NCBI GenBank assembly: GCA_016713565.1
Contig: JADJOX010000007.1
Coordinates: 920,501 to 984,500 of the forward strand
Length of the DNA: 64,000 bases
Source of the DNA: Ignavibacteriota bacterium
GTDB taxonomy: Bacteria; Bacteroidota; Ignavibacteria; Ignavibacteriales; Melioribacteraceae
Direction of reading: 5' to 3'
Shown: positions 1 to 8,719 of the stretch, piece after piece
Numbering within the stretch: the stretch's first letter is position 1
Layout of the letters: each line of letters begins with the position of its first letter
Translations under genes and position numbers: made by a program
The notes under the pieces: model-generated
Databases searched by the model: none
The model's input: the letters and a program-made list of their open reading frames with translations, nothing else
Told to the model about the DNA's origin: nothing

Positions 1-1122
1 TTTTCTAGTAGATGATATTTTTTGGAATAAGTTTCCGCCTTGAGTATCGTCAACGAGTGAAATAAGTCCATAACCAATTTCAACTTCAACCGGATCAACT
101 TGCAAATAACCTTCAACTTTTTCCTCTTTTTCTTCTTTCGTAGATTCAACATTAGCAGTTTCCGAAAGAAGTTCGGTTTTTTTATTTTTATTTACAAAAA
201 ACGTTGCCGCCGTTAAACCGCCGCCTAACATAAGAAAAGGAATTGTAGGCATTCCGGGAATAATGGAAAACATTAATACAGTGCCCGCAACCGTACCTAA
301 AACTCTTGGATTTGATAAAAGCTGAGTACGCATTTGACTGTCTAAAGATTTTCCGCCGGAATTCTTAGTAACAACCATACCTGCAGCCGTCGCAATTAAT
401 AATGCAGGAACCTGAGAAACTAAACCGTCACCTATTGTAAGAATTGTATAAGTCTGCAATGCGTCTACAATTGAAAGATCTTTTTGAAATACTCCAATTA
501 AAATTCCACCGACAATATTAATCGCATTTATAATAAGTCCGGCAATCGCGTCACCTTTTACAAATTTGGAAGCTCCGTCCATAGAACCAAAGAATTCTGC
601 CTCACGTGAAATATCACTTCTTCTGCTTCTAGCTTCAACTTCGGTAATTATGCCGCTGTTTAGATCGGCGTCAATTGCCATTTGCTTACCCGGCATAGCA
701 TCCAAGGTAAACCTTGCCGCAACTTCCGAAATTCTTCCAGAACCTTTAACAATTACCATGAATTGTATTATCACTAAAATTAAGAAAACAATAAATCCAA
801 CAATGTAACTTCCGCCTACAACAAAATTTCCAAAAGTTTCAATTACTTCTCCGGCATATCCGTCAATTAATATTAGTCTTGTAGAACTAATATTTAACGA
901 AAGTCTGAAAATTGTTAAAACCAATAACAAGCCGGGGAAAGCGGAAATTTCAAGAGGTGAATTTATATATAACGACGCAATTAAAATTAATATCGCTAAG
1001 GTAATATTGAGAGCTAAGAAAAAATCCAAAAGAAAAGCCGGCAATGGAATAACCATCAAACCAAGAATGAAAATAATTCCAAACGCGAAAATTATGTCGG
1101 TATTTTTAAGAATGCTTTTCAT
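1..1122 (-). CDS. flhA: Flagellar biosynthesis protein FlhA (C-terminus beyond window edge)
   Basis: Inner-membrane component of the flagellar type III export gate. The reading frame starts at ATG 1122 and stays open to base 1, giving 374 residues: the N-terminal transmembrane half and the start of the cytoplasmic linker, without the C-terminal substrate-docking domain. Visible family features are a hydrophobic N-terminus, the FRLSLNISSTRLIL segment and the conserved cytoplasmic loop reading VKGSGRISEVAARFTLDAMP then GKQMAIDADLNSG. It follows flhB after a one-base gap at the end of the fliL operon, the usual flhB-flhA pairing. Identification is secure. The truncation is caused by the window edge. 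Confidence 0.97.
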   Translation of the reverse strand, partial: MKSILKNTDIIFAFGIIFILGLMVIPLPAFLLDFFLALNITLAILILIASLYINSPLEISAFPGLLLVLTIFRLSLNISSTRLILIDGYAGEVIETFGNFVVGGSYIVGFIVFLILVIIQFMVIVKGSGRISEVAARFTLDAMPGKQMAIDADLNSGIITEVEARSRRSDISREAEFFGSMDGASKFVKGDAIAGLIINAINIVGGILIGVFQKDLSIVDALQTYTILTIGDGLVSQVPALLIATAAGMVVTKNSGGKSLDSQMRTQLLSNPRVLGTVAGTVLMFSIIPGMPTIPFLMLGGGLTAATFFVNKNKKTELLSETANVESTKEEKEEKVEGYLQVDPVEVEIGYGLISLVDDTQGGNLFQKISSTRK

Positions 1123-1123
1123 G

Positions 1124-2209
1124 TTAGATTATGCTTCTCTTTTTACTTTCATTTTTTAATTTGAATATATAAGCCAATATTTGCGCGACAGCTTTAAATA
1201 ATGTTTCAGGAATTTCTTGACCAACTTCGCACGCTTTGTATAATGCTCTTGCCAGTTGAACGTCTTCATGCAAAGGCACATTATTTTTCTTCGCGATTTC
1301 TTTAATTTTTTGAGCCAAAAGATCCTGACCTTTAGCGACAACTTTTGGTGCGGCACTTTTTCCAATATCATATTTTAACGCTACGGCAAAGTGAGTAGGG
1401 TTTGTAATTACCACATCCGCCTTCGGCACGTCATCAAGCATTCTTTTTCTTGCCATTTCAAATTGTTTGCTTCTTATTTGAGATTTAATAATTGGATCGC
1501 CTTCGGTTTGTTTATGCTCTTCTTTAACCTCCTGCTTTGTCATCATCATATCTTTTTTATGTTTGAACTTTTGATATGCAAAGTCGGAAAAAGCGATTAC
1601 AATATATACTAACGTAACTCGCCAAATAAAATCTATTGAATTTTCAATTGTGTAGTTTACAATTTCCTGAATTGTAAAATTCACCAAACCAATCGAATTA
1701 AGAACCATGTCTGAAAGAAAAATATATGAAAATATTCCAATCGCGCTTAACTTCACAATTGATTTTAATGTTTCAACTAATGGACGAGTAGTTAAAAAAT
1801 TATTTTTAAAACCTTTGATTGGATCTAATTTTGAAAATTTTGGTTCGAGCGCTTTAGGTGTAAATCTAAATCCGACTTGTCCGTAACCTACAGCCAGCGA
1901 TATAACTATTATTCCGAGAAAAACCGGCATCATTGACATTACAAAAAATGTTAATCCCTTTATCGCGTACATACTTAAAACGTCCATACTTAAACTTAAC
2001 GTGTCTAGTGATGAGAAAATATAAACGCTTATTTCCCATAATTTACCGCCCAAATATTCTTTGGTAAAAAATAATATCAGCAAACCAGTAGTGAACACAG
2101 CGAGTGAATTCAACTCTTGACTTTTAGGAGCAACACCTTTGTTTCTGCTATCCTGAAGTCTTTTTCCGGTTGCTTGTTCGGTTTTTTCTTGTCCGTCTAA
2201 TTCTGCCAT
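1124..2209 (-). CDS. flhB: Flagellar export switch protein FlhB
   Basis: Membrane protein of the export gate that switches substrate class from rod/hook to filament proteins. The 361-residue length is normal for the family. It shows the N-terminal GQEKTEQATGKRLQDSRNKG stretch, four hydrophobic segments, and the cytoplasmic domain with the autocleavage motif NPTH near residue 270. The motif is intact, so the usual self-cleavage and specificity switch with FliK should operate. The stop of fliR abuts this start (TAA then ATG), pointing to translational coupling. Confidence 0.97.
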   Translation of the reverse strand: MAELDGQEKTEQATGKRLQDSRNKGVAPKSQELNSLAVFTTGLLILFFTKEYLGGKLWEISVYIFSSLDTLSLSMDVLSMYAIKGLTFFVMSMMPVFLGIIVISLAVGYGQVGFRFTPKALEPKFSKLDPIKGFKNNFLTTRPLVETLKSIVKLSAIGIFSYIFLSDMVLNSIGLVNFTIQEIVNYTIENSIDFIWRVTLVYIVIAFSDFAYQKFKHKKDMMMTKQEVKEEHKQTEGDPIIKSQIRSKQFEMARKRMLDDVPKADVVITNPTHFAVALKYDIGKSAAPKVVAKGQDLLAQKIKEIAKKNNVPLHEDVQLARALYKACEVGQEIPETLFKAVAQILAYIFKLKNESKKRSII

Positions 2210-2986
2210 TTAATTAGCCAACGCTTTTACAATTTCAAAAAGTTTATTTTCGTAATCATAGATCAATGTTCTAAATAAGTATATATATAAAGGCATTACC
2301 AATGCAACCAGAAATAATCCCAAACCAATTTTTAAAGGAAGCAGTACGAAGAACACTTGGAAAGAAGGGCTTACTCTTGCAATTATTGCGCTTGCCAAGT
2401 GTATTAAAAAGAACGCGACCAAAATTGGTGATGATATTTTTATTGCAAGAATAAAAATGCTTCCGCTGAATTTTATTATTAAATCCAAAGCGCTTTGCGT
2501 GATTTTAAATCCGCCGAGCGGAATTACTTTAAATGAATACGCAATTGATTCAATTATAAAATGATGTCCGTCTATTAAAATGAAAACTATTACCGCCGCC
2601 ATTGAAAGCAATGTTGCGATAATATTTCCATCATCTCCAGTAACAGGATCAAACATAGAAGACATCGCTAAACCCATATCCCTGCCTACTAGCAATCCGG
2701 CAAATGAAATACCTTGAAAAACTATGCTTATTACAAATGCCATTGTAATTCCAACCATTGCTTCTTTAATCGCGAAAATTGCTATATAAATTAAACTATC
2801 GGTTTCCTTAAATGGATATGAGGATACATTAAAGAAGACTATATATGTAACGACCAAAGCAAGTGACAATCTCAATAAATTCGGAATCGCGGTATTGCTA
2901 TACAAGGGCGCAAAAAGGAACATCGCGCCAATTCTTACAAATATCATAAGTCCGGTTAAAAAATCCGAAATTAATAACGACGTCAT
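2210..2986 (-). CDS. fliR: Flagellar export protein FliR
   Basis: Integral membrane export-gate subunit that assembles with FliP and FliQ into the core pore. The 258 residues are almost entirely hydrophobic with about six membrane-spanning stretches, and the GRDMGLAMSSMFDP region is typical of FliR/SpaR/YscT. Its ATG overlaps the fliQ stop by four bases (ATGA), and its own stop abuts flhB. Family length and context agree. Confidence 0.96.
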   Translation of the reverse strand: MTSLLISDFLTGLMIFVRIGAMFLFAPLYSNTAIPNLLRLSLALVVTYIVFFNVSSYPFKETDSLIYIAIFAIKEAMVGITMAFVISIVFQGISFAGLLVGRDMGLAMSSMFDPVTGDDGNIIATLLSMAAVIVFILIDGHHFIIESIAYSFKVIPLGGFKITQSALDLIIKFSGSIFILAIKISSPILVAFFLIHLASAIIARVSPSFQVFFVLLPLKIGLGLFLVALVMPLYIYLFRTLIYDYENKLFEIVKALAN

Positions 2987-3252
2987 TTTACCACCGTTTC
3001 AATTAGATTAAATATTTTGTGCGTAAACGAAATCATCTTATCTGTAATAAAAGGTAAAGCAATAATTATCGTTACTGCCGTAATAATTAATTTAGGAACA
3101 AATGTTAACGTTGATTCTTGTATTGAGGTCGCTGCTTGAAAAATTGAAATTATTACTCCAACTATCAATCCTGATCCCAATATTGGAAGTAGAATTATTA
3201 GTACGGCAAAGAAAGCTTCGCTGAGAATTTCTATAACTAAATCTAAAGACAT
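2983..3252 (-). CDS. fliQ: Flagellar export protein FliQ
   Basis: Small (89 residues) two-helix membrane protein of the FliPQR export pore. The sequence has two long hydrophobic helices separated by the conserved FQAATSIQESTLTFVPK stretch, diagnostic for FliQ. It starts directly after the fliP stop and overlaps fliR by four bases, the canonical fliP-fliQ-fliR order. Confidence 0.97.
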   Translation of the reverse strand: MSLDLVIEILSEAFFAVLIILLPILGSGLIVGVIISIFQAATSIQESTLTFVPKLIITAVTIIIALPFITDKMISFTHKIFNLIETVVK

Positions 3253-4014
3253 TTAATTTATTCCTCTTACTATTGATCCAATTACCAGGCTCCAGCCATC
3301 GACTAAAACAAAAAGAAGTATTTTAAATGGCATAGAAATCATCATTGGCGGCAGCATCATCATTCCCATCGACATTAAAATACTTGAAACTATCATATCA
3401 ACCATTACAAACGGAATGAATAAAAAGAATCCAATAATAAATCCAGCTCTTAATTCGCTTAAAACAAATGCAGGAATCAATACGTGTATAGGAAGATCTT
3501 TATGATTTTTCGGCTGCGGCATATCTGCAAGCTGAATGAAAAATTTTAATTCTTCGGGTCTCGTATTTCTAAGCATGAAAGTGCTGATCGGCTCTATACC
3601 TTTTTCATAAGCTTCTTTTACGGTTATTTTTTTATCTAAATAAGGCTGTAAAGCTTTATCGTTAAATTCGTTCCATGTTGGAGTCATTACAAAAAATGTG
3701 ATGAACAACGCGACTCCGGCCAAAAGCTGGTTAGGCGGCATTTGCTGTGTTCCAAGAGCTGTTTTAAGAAAATTAAATACAATAATTATTCTTAAAAAAG
3801 AAGTAGTCATTATTAAAATAGAAGGAGCTAAAGATAAAATTGTTAGCAGCAGCAATAATTGTAAAGTTACCGCTAAATCTTCCGGCTTATCGGATGATCC
3901 TACGTTGACGCCTATACTTGGTATGGTAATTGACTGCGCGCTTTGTGCGTAAATATTTTGCTCAAAAGAAGAAACCGAAATCAACAAAATTAATAATAGG
4001 GCTATTTTTTTCAT
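3253..4014 (-). CDS. fliP: Flagellar export protein FliP
   Basis: Core pore subunit of the flagellar export gate, 253 residues. An N-terminal cleavable-type signal (about residues 1-24) precedes the mature chain, as in most FliP proteins. Conserved stretches include FLRIIIVFNFLKTALGTQQM, PPNQLLAGVALFITFFVMTP and the C-terminal SILMSMGMMMLPPMMISMPF. The ATG overlaps the fliO stop by four bases (ATGA). Confidence 0.97.
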   Translation of the reverse strand: MKKIALLLILLISVSSFEQNIYAQSAQSITIPSIGVNVGSSDKPEDLAVTLQLLLLLTILSLAPSILIMTTSFLRIIIVFNFLKTALGTQQMPPNQLLAGVALFITFFVMTPTWNEFNDKALQPYLDKKITVKEAYEKGIEPISTFMLRNTRPEELKFFIQLADMPQPKNHKDLPIHVLIPAFVLSELRAGFIIGFFLFIPFVMVDMIVSSILMSMGMMMLPPMMISMPFKILLFVLVDGWSLVIGSIVRGIN

Positions 4015-4355
4015 TTTAAGCCCATGTTGGTTTTTAATAAGCTTAAAAAATTGGGTTTTGGCTTCTCAGAGTTTTCGATACTTTCCTGATTAAATATTGT
4101 TTCATCAATCTTATCTATAAGATTTACAGATTGCTCGCTTATGCCCAACAAATAAACATTATTATTAAATTGGATTACGGAAACAAATTTTTTTGGTAGA
4201 ATTGTCTGAGTAGAAATAATTTTAATTTTAGAATTGTTTTTTCCATTTTTATCGAAAGTATATAAATATTTTTTTACTAAAAATAATAGTCCGTACATTA
4301 TTCCCGCCATTACGGCAAGAATTACAAATATTTGAATAATATCCCAAGTTTTCAC
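4011..4355 (-). CDS. fliO: Flagellar biosynthesis protein FliO-like
   Basis: 114-residue protein with one N-terminal transmembrane helix (about residues 7-29) and a small cytoplasmic domain containing the FliO-type pattern IISTQTILPKKFVSVIQFNNNVYLLGISEQSVNLIDKI (in pieces). FliO helps assemble the FliP ring. The start is GTG, and its G is the last base of the fliN TAG stop (TAGTG), so the genes are coupled. FliO diverges quickly between species, so the assignment rests partly on its position between fliN and fliP. Confidence 0.88.
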   Translation of the reverse strand: MKTWDIIQIFVILAVMAGIMYGLLFLVKKYLYTFDKNGKNNSKIKIISTQTILPKKFVSVIQFNNNVYLLGISEQSVNLIDKIDETIFNQESIENSEKPKPNFLSLLKTNMGLK

Positions 4356-4810
4356 TATTTAACACCTTGTAATCTTTCCGAAGTTTCTAATAGACTTGTT
4401 ATTCTTATGCCGAAATGCTTATCAATAACTACAACTTCCCCTTCAGCAATTTTTTTATTATTAACAAATACATCAACCGGTTCGCTCGCCAATTTTTCCA
4501 ATTCAATTACATATCCTCTTTCCAATTCCAATATATCTTTGATCTCCATTTTGGTTCTGCCAAGTTCAATGTAAACATTCAGCTGAAGATCTTTTAGAAA
4601 TTCAAGTTTATCGTCTTCAAAAAAACTTTTTTTCCTGGATTCATTGAATTTCGGAAAGTCCGCGATACTTGCGTTTACAGAAGATTCGTTATTAGCAGTT
4701 TCCAAGGCAGCTAACATCTGAGCTTCAGCCTCTTCTTCGCTCATATCCACGTGACCTTTAAGTTCTAGATCTTCAGACTTTTTTGAATTGTTCTCTAAAT
4801 TATTTGCCAT
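4355..4810 (-). CDS. fliN: Flagellar motor switch protein FliN
   Basis: C-ring switch component, 151 residues. The C-terminal about 80 residues are the SpoA/surface-presentation domain (NVYIELGRTKMEIKDILELE, then PVDVFVNNKKIAEGEVVVID). The N-terminal about 65 residues form an acidic, low-complexity extension. It lies between fliM and fliO and shares one base with the fliO start. There is no CheC-like phosphatase domain, so this is FliN rather than FliY. Confidence 0.95.
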   Translation of the reverse strand: MANNLENNSKKSEDLELKGHVDMSEEEAEAQMLAALETANNESSVNASIADFPKFNESRKKSFFEDDKLEFLKDLQLNVYIELGRTKMEIKDILELERGYVIELEKLASEPVDVFVNNKKIAEGEVVVIDKHFGIRITSLLETSERLQGVK

Positions 4811-4811
4811 T

Positions 4812-5798
4812 TTAGTTTTTCCTTTTATCTACCTTTTTTGTAATCTTAACAGCTTTATGATTATTAACAACTCCGGAAACTCCATAAAACATGTGTTTCT
4901 TTTCTACGCTGACTTTTACTTCGTCGCCGACTTGAGAATTTAATAAAACAACATCCCCTAATTTTAATTTTAACAACTGACTGAATGATATTGATGATTT
5001 CCCGAATTCAACTTCTAGATTTAGTTCGGTTTTCTTTAAATGTTCCGTTAAAATATTCTGGGCGGTTGTACCTTGATATTTAATAGGTCTAATTGATGAT
5101 AAATTCTGATTTGATAGTTTTGATAGAATTGTGTCGAATGCGTAAGTCGCAAAGCACAAATTCATCATATAACTTTGCTCTCCGAAATGAACTTCAAAAG
5201 TAATAAGCAGTACGCTTTCACTTTGAGATGTAATTTGTACAAAATCAATATCCGGTTCAAATTTATCAATTTTAAAGGTATAATCGCCGATTATCTGCCA
5301 GGCTTTGCCTAAATCACTTAGAATTTTATTAATTACTACTTCTAAAACTTTTTGTTCAATTGGAGTAATAACTTGAGAGTTTTTCGTTCCTTTTCCATTT
5401 CCGCCCAATAATCTATCAACTAAGGTAAGAGCAAATTCGGAACTGAATTCCAAAATGCCCTTTATATCTGTTTGGTTAATATCAAATGTAAATAAGCATG
5501 CAGGATTAGAAACAGAAAGAACATATTCCGAATAATAGATTTGGTCGACTGAAGTTACATTACAATTTACAATTGTTTGAAGTTTTGACATCAAAAAAGA
5601 GCTGAACATTTCCGCAAAGTTTTCGTTTATATTGTGGATAGTTCTAAGCTGATTTTTAGAAATACGATTAGGCAGCCTAAAATCGAAAGGAATAACTTCC
5701 TTTTCCAATTTTAGGTTTTCAAGTTCTGTTTTTGAAGAGCCTGAATCAGCGCTGTTTAAGAGCGCGTCTATTTCTTGTTGCGATAGTACTTCTGCCAT
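4812..5798 (-). CDS. fliM: Flagellar motor switch protein FliM
   Basis: C-ring protein that binds phosphorylated CheY and sets rotation direction. At 328 residues it has the usual three parts. The N-terminal CheY-binding peptide LSQQEIDALL lies at residues 5-14, followed by a middle CheC-like domain containing GGNGKG, and a C-terminal SpoA domain (LGDVVLLNSQVGDEVKVSVE). It abuts fliL upstream and fliN downstream. The N-terminal peptide closely resembles the C-terminus of the CheZ-like protein at 22864-23619. Confidence 0.97.
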   Translation of the reverse strand: MAEVLSQQEIDALLNSADSGSSKTELENLKLEKEVIPFDFRLPNRISKNQLRTIHNINENFAEMFSSFLMSKLQTIVNCNVTSVDQIYYSEYVLSVSNPACLFTFDINQTDIKGILEFSSEFALTLVDRLLGGNGKGTKNSQVITPIEQKVLEVVINKILSDLGKAWQIIGDYTFKIDKFEPDIDFVQITSQSESVLLITFEVHFGEQSYMMNLCFATYAFDTILSKLSNQNLSSIRPIKYQGTTAQNILTEHLKKTELNLEVEFGKSSISFSQLLKLKLGDVVLLNSQVGDEVKVSVEKKHMFYGVSGVVNNHKAVKITKKVDKRKN

Positions 5799-6377
5799 TT
5801 AGTTTATCACATATTTACTGAAATACACATTTTTAATTTTTGCTTTGGGCAATAGTTTGTTAACCTGACCCATAATTTCTATTTTCAATGAATCTTTTAA
5901 TTCAACTCTGCTAAGTTCCGCTAACGACTTTTGGGACATCGAATTTAAAATTAAATCTTTAATTACAATTTCATTTTCTTTAAGCATTGTTACTTTTTCT
6001 TCATTAGAAACGCCGAATCCAACAGAAAGAAGCAATAATCTTTGTCCGCTTGTTCCCGCTGGGTTAATTATCAAGTCATCTATGCTAAAAATTTGTACCG
6101 GGCTTTTACCTTTACCTTCTTCCCCTTCAGATTCTTCAGAACTTTCTGATTCTTCCGTATCTTCAGATTCCGATGAGTCCGAATTTTCAACTTGTTCACC
6201 TTCAGAATTTTTATGAGATTCCGAGGCGCTCTTTACTAAAAAATTAGCTGTTATAAAATAGACTAATACCAATTGAACAATAAATAGCGGAAGTCCGAAT
6301 AAAATAACCTTTATATTAAAACCTTTTTTTGCGGGTTTTTCAGCTTTTGCTTCTTTTTTTGCTTCTTCATCAGCCAT
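5799..6377 (-). CDS. fliL: Flagellar basal body-associated protein FliL
   Basis: Inner-membrane protein around the stator ring, 192 residues. A charged cytoplasmic N-terminus is followed by one membrane helix (about 21-46), a strongly acidic Ser/Glu linker (about 54-92) and the FliL domain with conserved pattern FSIDDLIINPAGTSGQRLLLLSVGFGV (in pieces). The Ser/Glu linker is longer than in textbook FliL. It is the first gene of the fliL-flhA operon, with ribosome site TTGGAGATG before ATG 6377 and a sigma-54-like element just upstream. Confidence 0.93.
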   Translation of the reverse strand: MADEEAKKEAKAEKPAKKGFNIKVILFGLPLFIVQLVLVYFITANFLVKSASESHKNSEGEQVENSDSSESEDTEESESSEESEGEEGKGKSPVQIFSIDDLIINPAGTSGQRLLLLSVGFGVSNEEKVTMLKENEIVIKDLILNSMSQKSLAELSRVELKDSLKIEIMGQVNKLLPKAKIKNVYFSKYVIN

Positions 6378-6404
6378 TATTCATCTCCAATTTTTAATAA
6401 TAAT

Positions 6405-6420
6405 TTCAATTGGTATGCCA
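6405..6420 (-). promoter_or_regulatory. Sigma-54-like promoter element upstream of fliL
   Basis: On the minus strand the bases read TGGCATACCAATTGAA. Compared with the sigma-54 consensus TGGCAYRNNNNTTGCW, everything matches except A for C in the -12 GC pair. It ends 28 bases before the fliL ATG, which would give a leader of about 17 bases. The same variant with the same spacing occurs before flgB. The deviation at the -12 C lowers confidence. Confidence 0.5.
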
Positions 6421-6552
6421 TTAAATAAAGGAGAAAAACTTAAGCAGAATGCCTAAAATGCGCTTTTTTGAAGGGAATTAACTTTTACAATTGTAGAATA
6501 TTGACCACTTGCCCAATTCTAAAAATTTATTCTTATTTATGGAGTTATAAAT

Positions 6553-6578
6553 TTTGGGGATCAAGTATGATCCCCAAA
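6553..6578 (-). terminator. Probable terminator downstream of flgE
   Basis: A perfect 11-bp inverted repeat (TTTGGGGATCA / TGATCCCCAAA) with a four-base loop lies 15 bases after the flgE stop and before the fliL promoter region. The following bases on the minus strand (AAAATTTATAA) make only a weak U-tract, so termination may be partial. Confidence 0.6.
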
Positions 6579-6592
6579 CCTAATAATTTTTA

Positions 6593-8233
6593 CTATCTAA
6601 CTAAATTTGTTATTTCCTGAAGCAAGGTATCCGATACGGTAATTACTCTGGAATTTGCTTGGAAACCTCTTTGCGAAACTATCATTCTTGTAAATTCTTC
6701 AGATAGATCTACGTTCGATTGTTCCAGCGCTCCGGATTGAATTGTTGTATTGCTTGATTCTCCGGGTTCACTAATATATGGTTCGCCGGCGTTTGCGGAA
6801 ACAGTGTACATGTTTTCGCCGACACTTGTCAACGCGTTTCTATTGGGAAATGTTGATACCAAAATCTGAGCTAATTTTCTTGATTGTCCGTTTGTAAAAA
6901 CACCTTCAATATAACCGTATTGATCGATACTGATATTTGCTAAAGATGCAGCTGCCGAACCATTTTGTGATGCCGCGGAAACTACCGAACTACCTGAAAT
7001 TTGAGTAATTCCTTCAAAACCTTCTCCAAGATTTAATTCGATATTTTCTTGTGAAGCTCCTCCGATCGGTGAAAAAGTCAATACCGGCGGATTCGGCGCG
7101 ATTGAAGCGATTGATCCATCTGAATTAAATGAAATTGTTCCTTCGCTTCCGGCTAATGTACCGCTTGATGCGGGAACATCTGTTACCCACTTCCAGTTAT
7201 TATCGGCGACCTTAGTAAATTTCAACGTCATTGTATGAGCATTTCCCAAAGAATCAAATATAGATACAGTACCTGAAACTAAAGTCGGTTTTCTATTACT
7301 GTCAACAACCGAACTTAAAGTTTTTGTAGCGCCTTCTTTTACGGCTGTGGGATTAAAATTAAAATTAATTCCTAATGTTGGCTCAACTATATTTATATCA
7401 GTAGGCGCTGCTCCACCTAATGTCGTCATTTCTCCAGAAGTCGGATCAAATTCAACTTCAACGGTTGTTGGTCCTATTGCGGGAGAAGTCGGATTTCCCT
7501 CACTGTCAACCAATTCATAAGTCATATCATAAGTATTGGCTGCGGTTTTAACATAACTTGTATTTAAAGAATATTCATTACCGTAATCATCATAAACTGT
7601 TGCACTGCTGGCTTGTTCGGCGCCAACTGCGACATTATTCTGTAAATTTCCGGTTTGAAGAAATTCTTCGGAACGTGTCATTGATGAAGTACTGTCAAGA
7701 TTTCCATCCCAAACCACATCGGTTGTAGGTACTGCGGGCAATCTTAATTTTGAATCAATTACAATATTTTCAAGGTTATTTCCGGGAGGAACTGTTCCGT
7801 CTTCCGTTGCTACTTTACCTTGCACAATTGCTCCATTCTGCGGATTTACCAATTGACCATCGGCATCAAAAATAAACGCGCCGGCTCTTGAATAAAATGT
7901 TTCGCCGTTTTTCTTAAGCACAAATAAACCGTCACCCTGTAATGCCAAATCGGTTGTAATACCTGTTCTTTCAAATGTGCCTTGGTTCCAGTTTCTATCA
8001 ACAGAATTAAGTTTCATTCCTAATCCAACTTGAAAAGTGTTTGTACCGCCGGCTGTATCAGTTGGATTTGTACCATATCGGATGAATTGGTTAAAAGTAT
8101 CGCTGAATGTAACACGGCTGCCTTTGTAACCAATTGTGTTTACGTTAGCAATATTGTTGCCGATAACATCAAGCATTGATTGGTGATTTCTGATACCGGA
8201 AACTCCGGCGAATAAGGAATTAATAAGAGACAT
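6593..8233 (-). CDS. flgE: Flagellar hook protein FlgE
   Basis: Subunit of the flexible hook, 546 residues. The N-terminus carries the rod/hook signature LFAGVSGIRNHQSMLDVIGN then NIANVNTIGYKGSR. The C-terminus has QSGALEQSNVDLSEEFTRMI and VSQRGFQANSRVITVSDTLLQEIT, which form the D0 coiled coil. Between them lies the GDGLFVLKKNGETFYSRAGAF region typical of FlgE/F/G. The long middle insertion and the operon position after flgD identify it as the hook rather than a rod protein. The start has a strong site (TTAGGAGGTTAAG then ATG). It is separated from the preceding gene by a structured leader. Confidence 0.96.
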   Translation of the reverse strand: MSLINSLFAGVSGIRNHQSMLDVIGNNIANVNTIGYKGSRVTFSDTFNQFIRYGTNPTDTAGGTNTFQVGLGMKLNSVDRNWNQGTFERTGITTDLALQGDGLFVLKKNGETFYSRAGAFIFDADGQLVNPQNGAIVQGKVATEDGTVPPGNNLENIVIDSKLRLPAVPTTDVVWDGNLDSTSSMTRSEEFLQTGNLQNNVAVGAEQASSATVYDDYGNEYSLNTSYVKTAANTYDMTYELVDSEGNPTSPAIGPTTVEVEFDPTSGEMTTLGGAAPTDINIVEPTLGINFNFNPTAVKEGATKTLSSVVDSNRKPTLVSGTVSIFDSLGNAHTMTLKFTKVADNNWKWVTDVPASSGTLAGSEGTISFNSDGSIASIAPNPPVLTFSPIGGASQENIELNLGEGFEGITQISGSSVVSAASQNGSAAASLANISIDQYGYIEGVFTNGQSRKLAQILVSTFPNRNALTSVGENMYTVSANAGEPYISEPGESSNTTIQSGALEQSNVDLSEEFTRMIVSQRGFQANSRVITVSDTLLQEITNLVR

Positions 8234-8316
8234 CTTAACCTCCTAAGGATTATTTTAATGTATGATTCAACATCAGTCGGTCAGTTGAACCAGGGCGTCC
8301 TATGAAGGTCCCGCCC
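8234..8316 (-). promoter_or_regulatory. Structured mRNA leader of flgE (two tandem hairpins)
   Basis: Minus-strand RNA can form GGGCG/CGCCC (8316-8293, 14-base loop that can itself pair CCT/AGG) and then GGTTCAAC/GTTGAATC (8291-8264, 12-base loop), directly before the AGGAGG ribosome site. No T-tract follows either stem, so neither looks like an intrinsic terminator. GGA occurs in the first hairpin and in the ribosome site. This is the only gap of about 100 bases inside an otherwise tightly packed operon. Confidence 0.5.
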
Positions 8317-8335
8317 AATTTATTTAGTTATTTAA

Positions 8336-8710
8336 TTATGCAAAAACTACGCTGTCAATATTTGTGAAAATATTTTCATTGCTTTTTTCAACATTCATTG
8401 CCGTAATAACTGTTTTGTTAGGAATATTAACGATGAACGCTTTATTATTCATCATAACCAAAGAATCTTTTGCCCCTTTGGCTTCCGCTTTTTGAACGGC
8501 ATTCTGCAATTTATTCATATCTTCATTCGATAATTCCAATTCTCTTGATTCAATTCTTTTTGAAGCATGATTAGAAAATTTTAATTTTTCTAACTCCGTT
8601 TTGAAAATTGAATCAAAACTGGAACTACCTTCTTTAATATTGTTAGCGGGATGTTCTGGCTTAACTATTGGAATAAAAGGAACATTTATTCCATTAATCA
8701 TATTTGCCAT
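8336..8710 (-). CDS. Flagellar operon protein, TIGR02530-like
   Basis: 124-residue protein between flgD and flgE. The middle resembles the small 'flagellar operon protein' family (TIGR02530): FSNHASKRIESRELELSNED is followed by a helix and LVMMNNKAFIVNIPNKTVITAMN. The family is found next to flgD/flgE in Firmicutes and others. Its biochemical role is not established, though involvement in hook assembly is inferred from synteny. No signal peptide or membrane segment is seen. Confidence 0.85.
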   Translation of the reverse strand: MANMINGINVPFIPIVKPEHPANNIKEGSSSFDSIFKTELEKLKFSNHASKRIESRELELSNEDMNKLQNAVQKAEAKGAKDSLVMMNNKAFIVNIPNKTVITAMNVEKSNENIFTNIDSVVFA

Positions 8711-8719
8711 AAATCACCT

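Noticed and set aside
8234..8316. c-di-GMP riboswitch before flgE
   Set aside because: The conserved core of GEMM-type riboswitches is not present; only two simple hairpins are seen.
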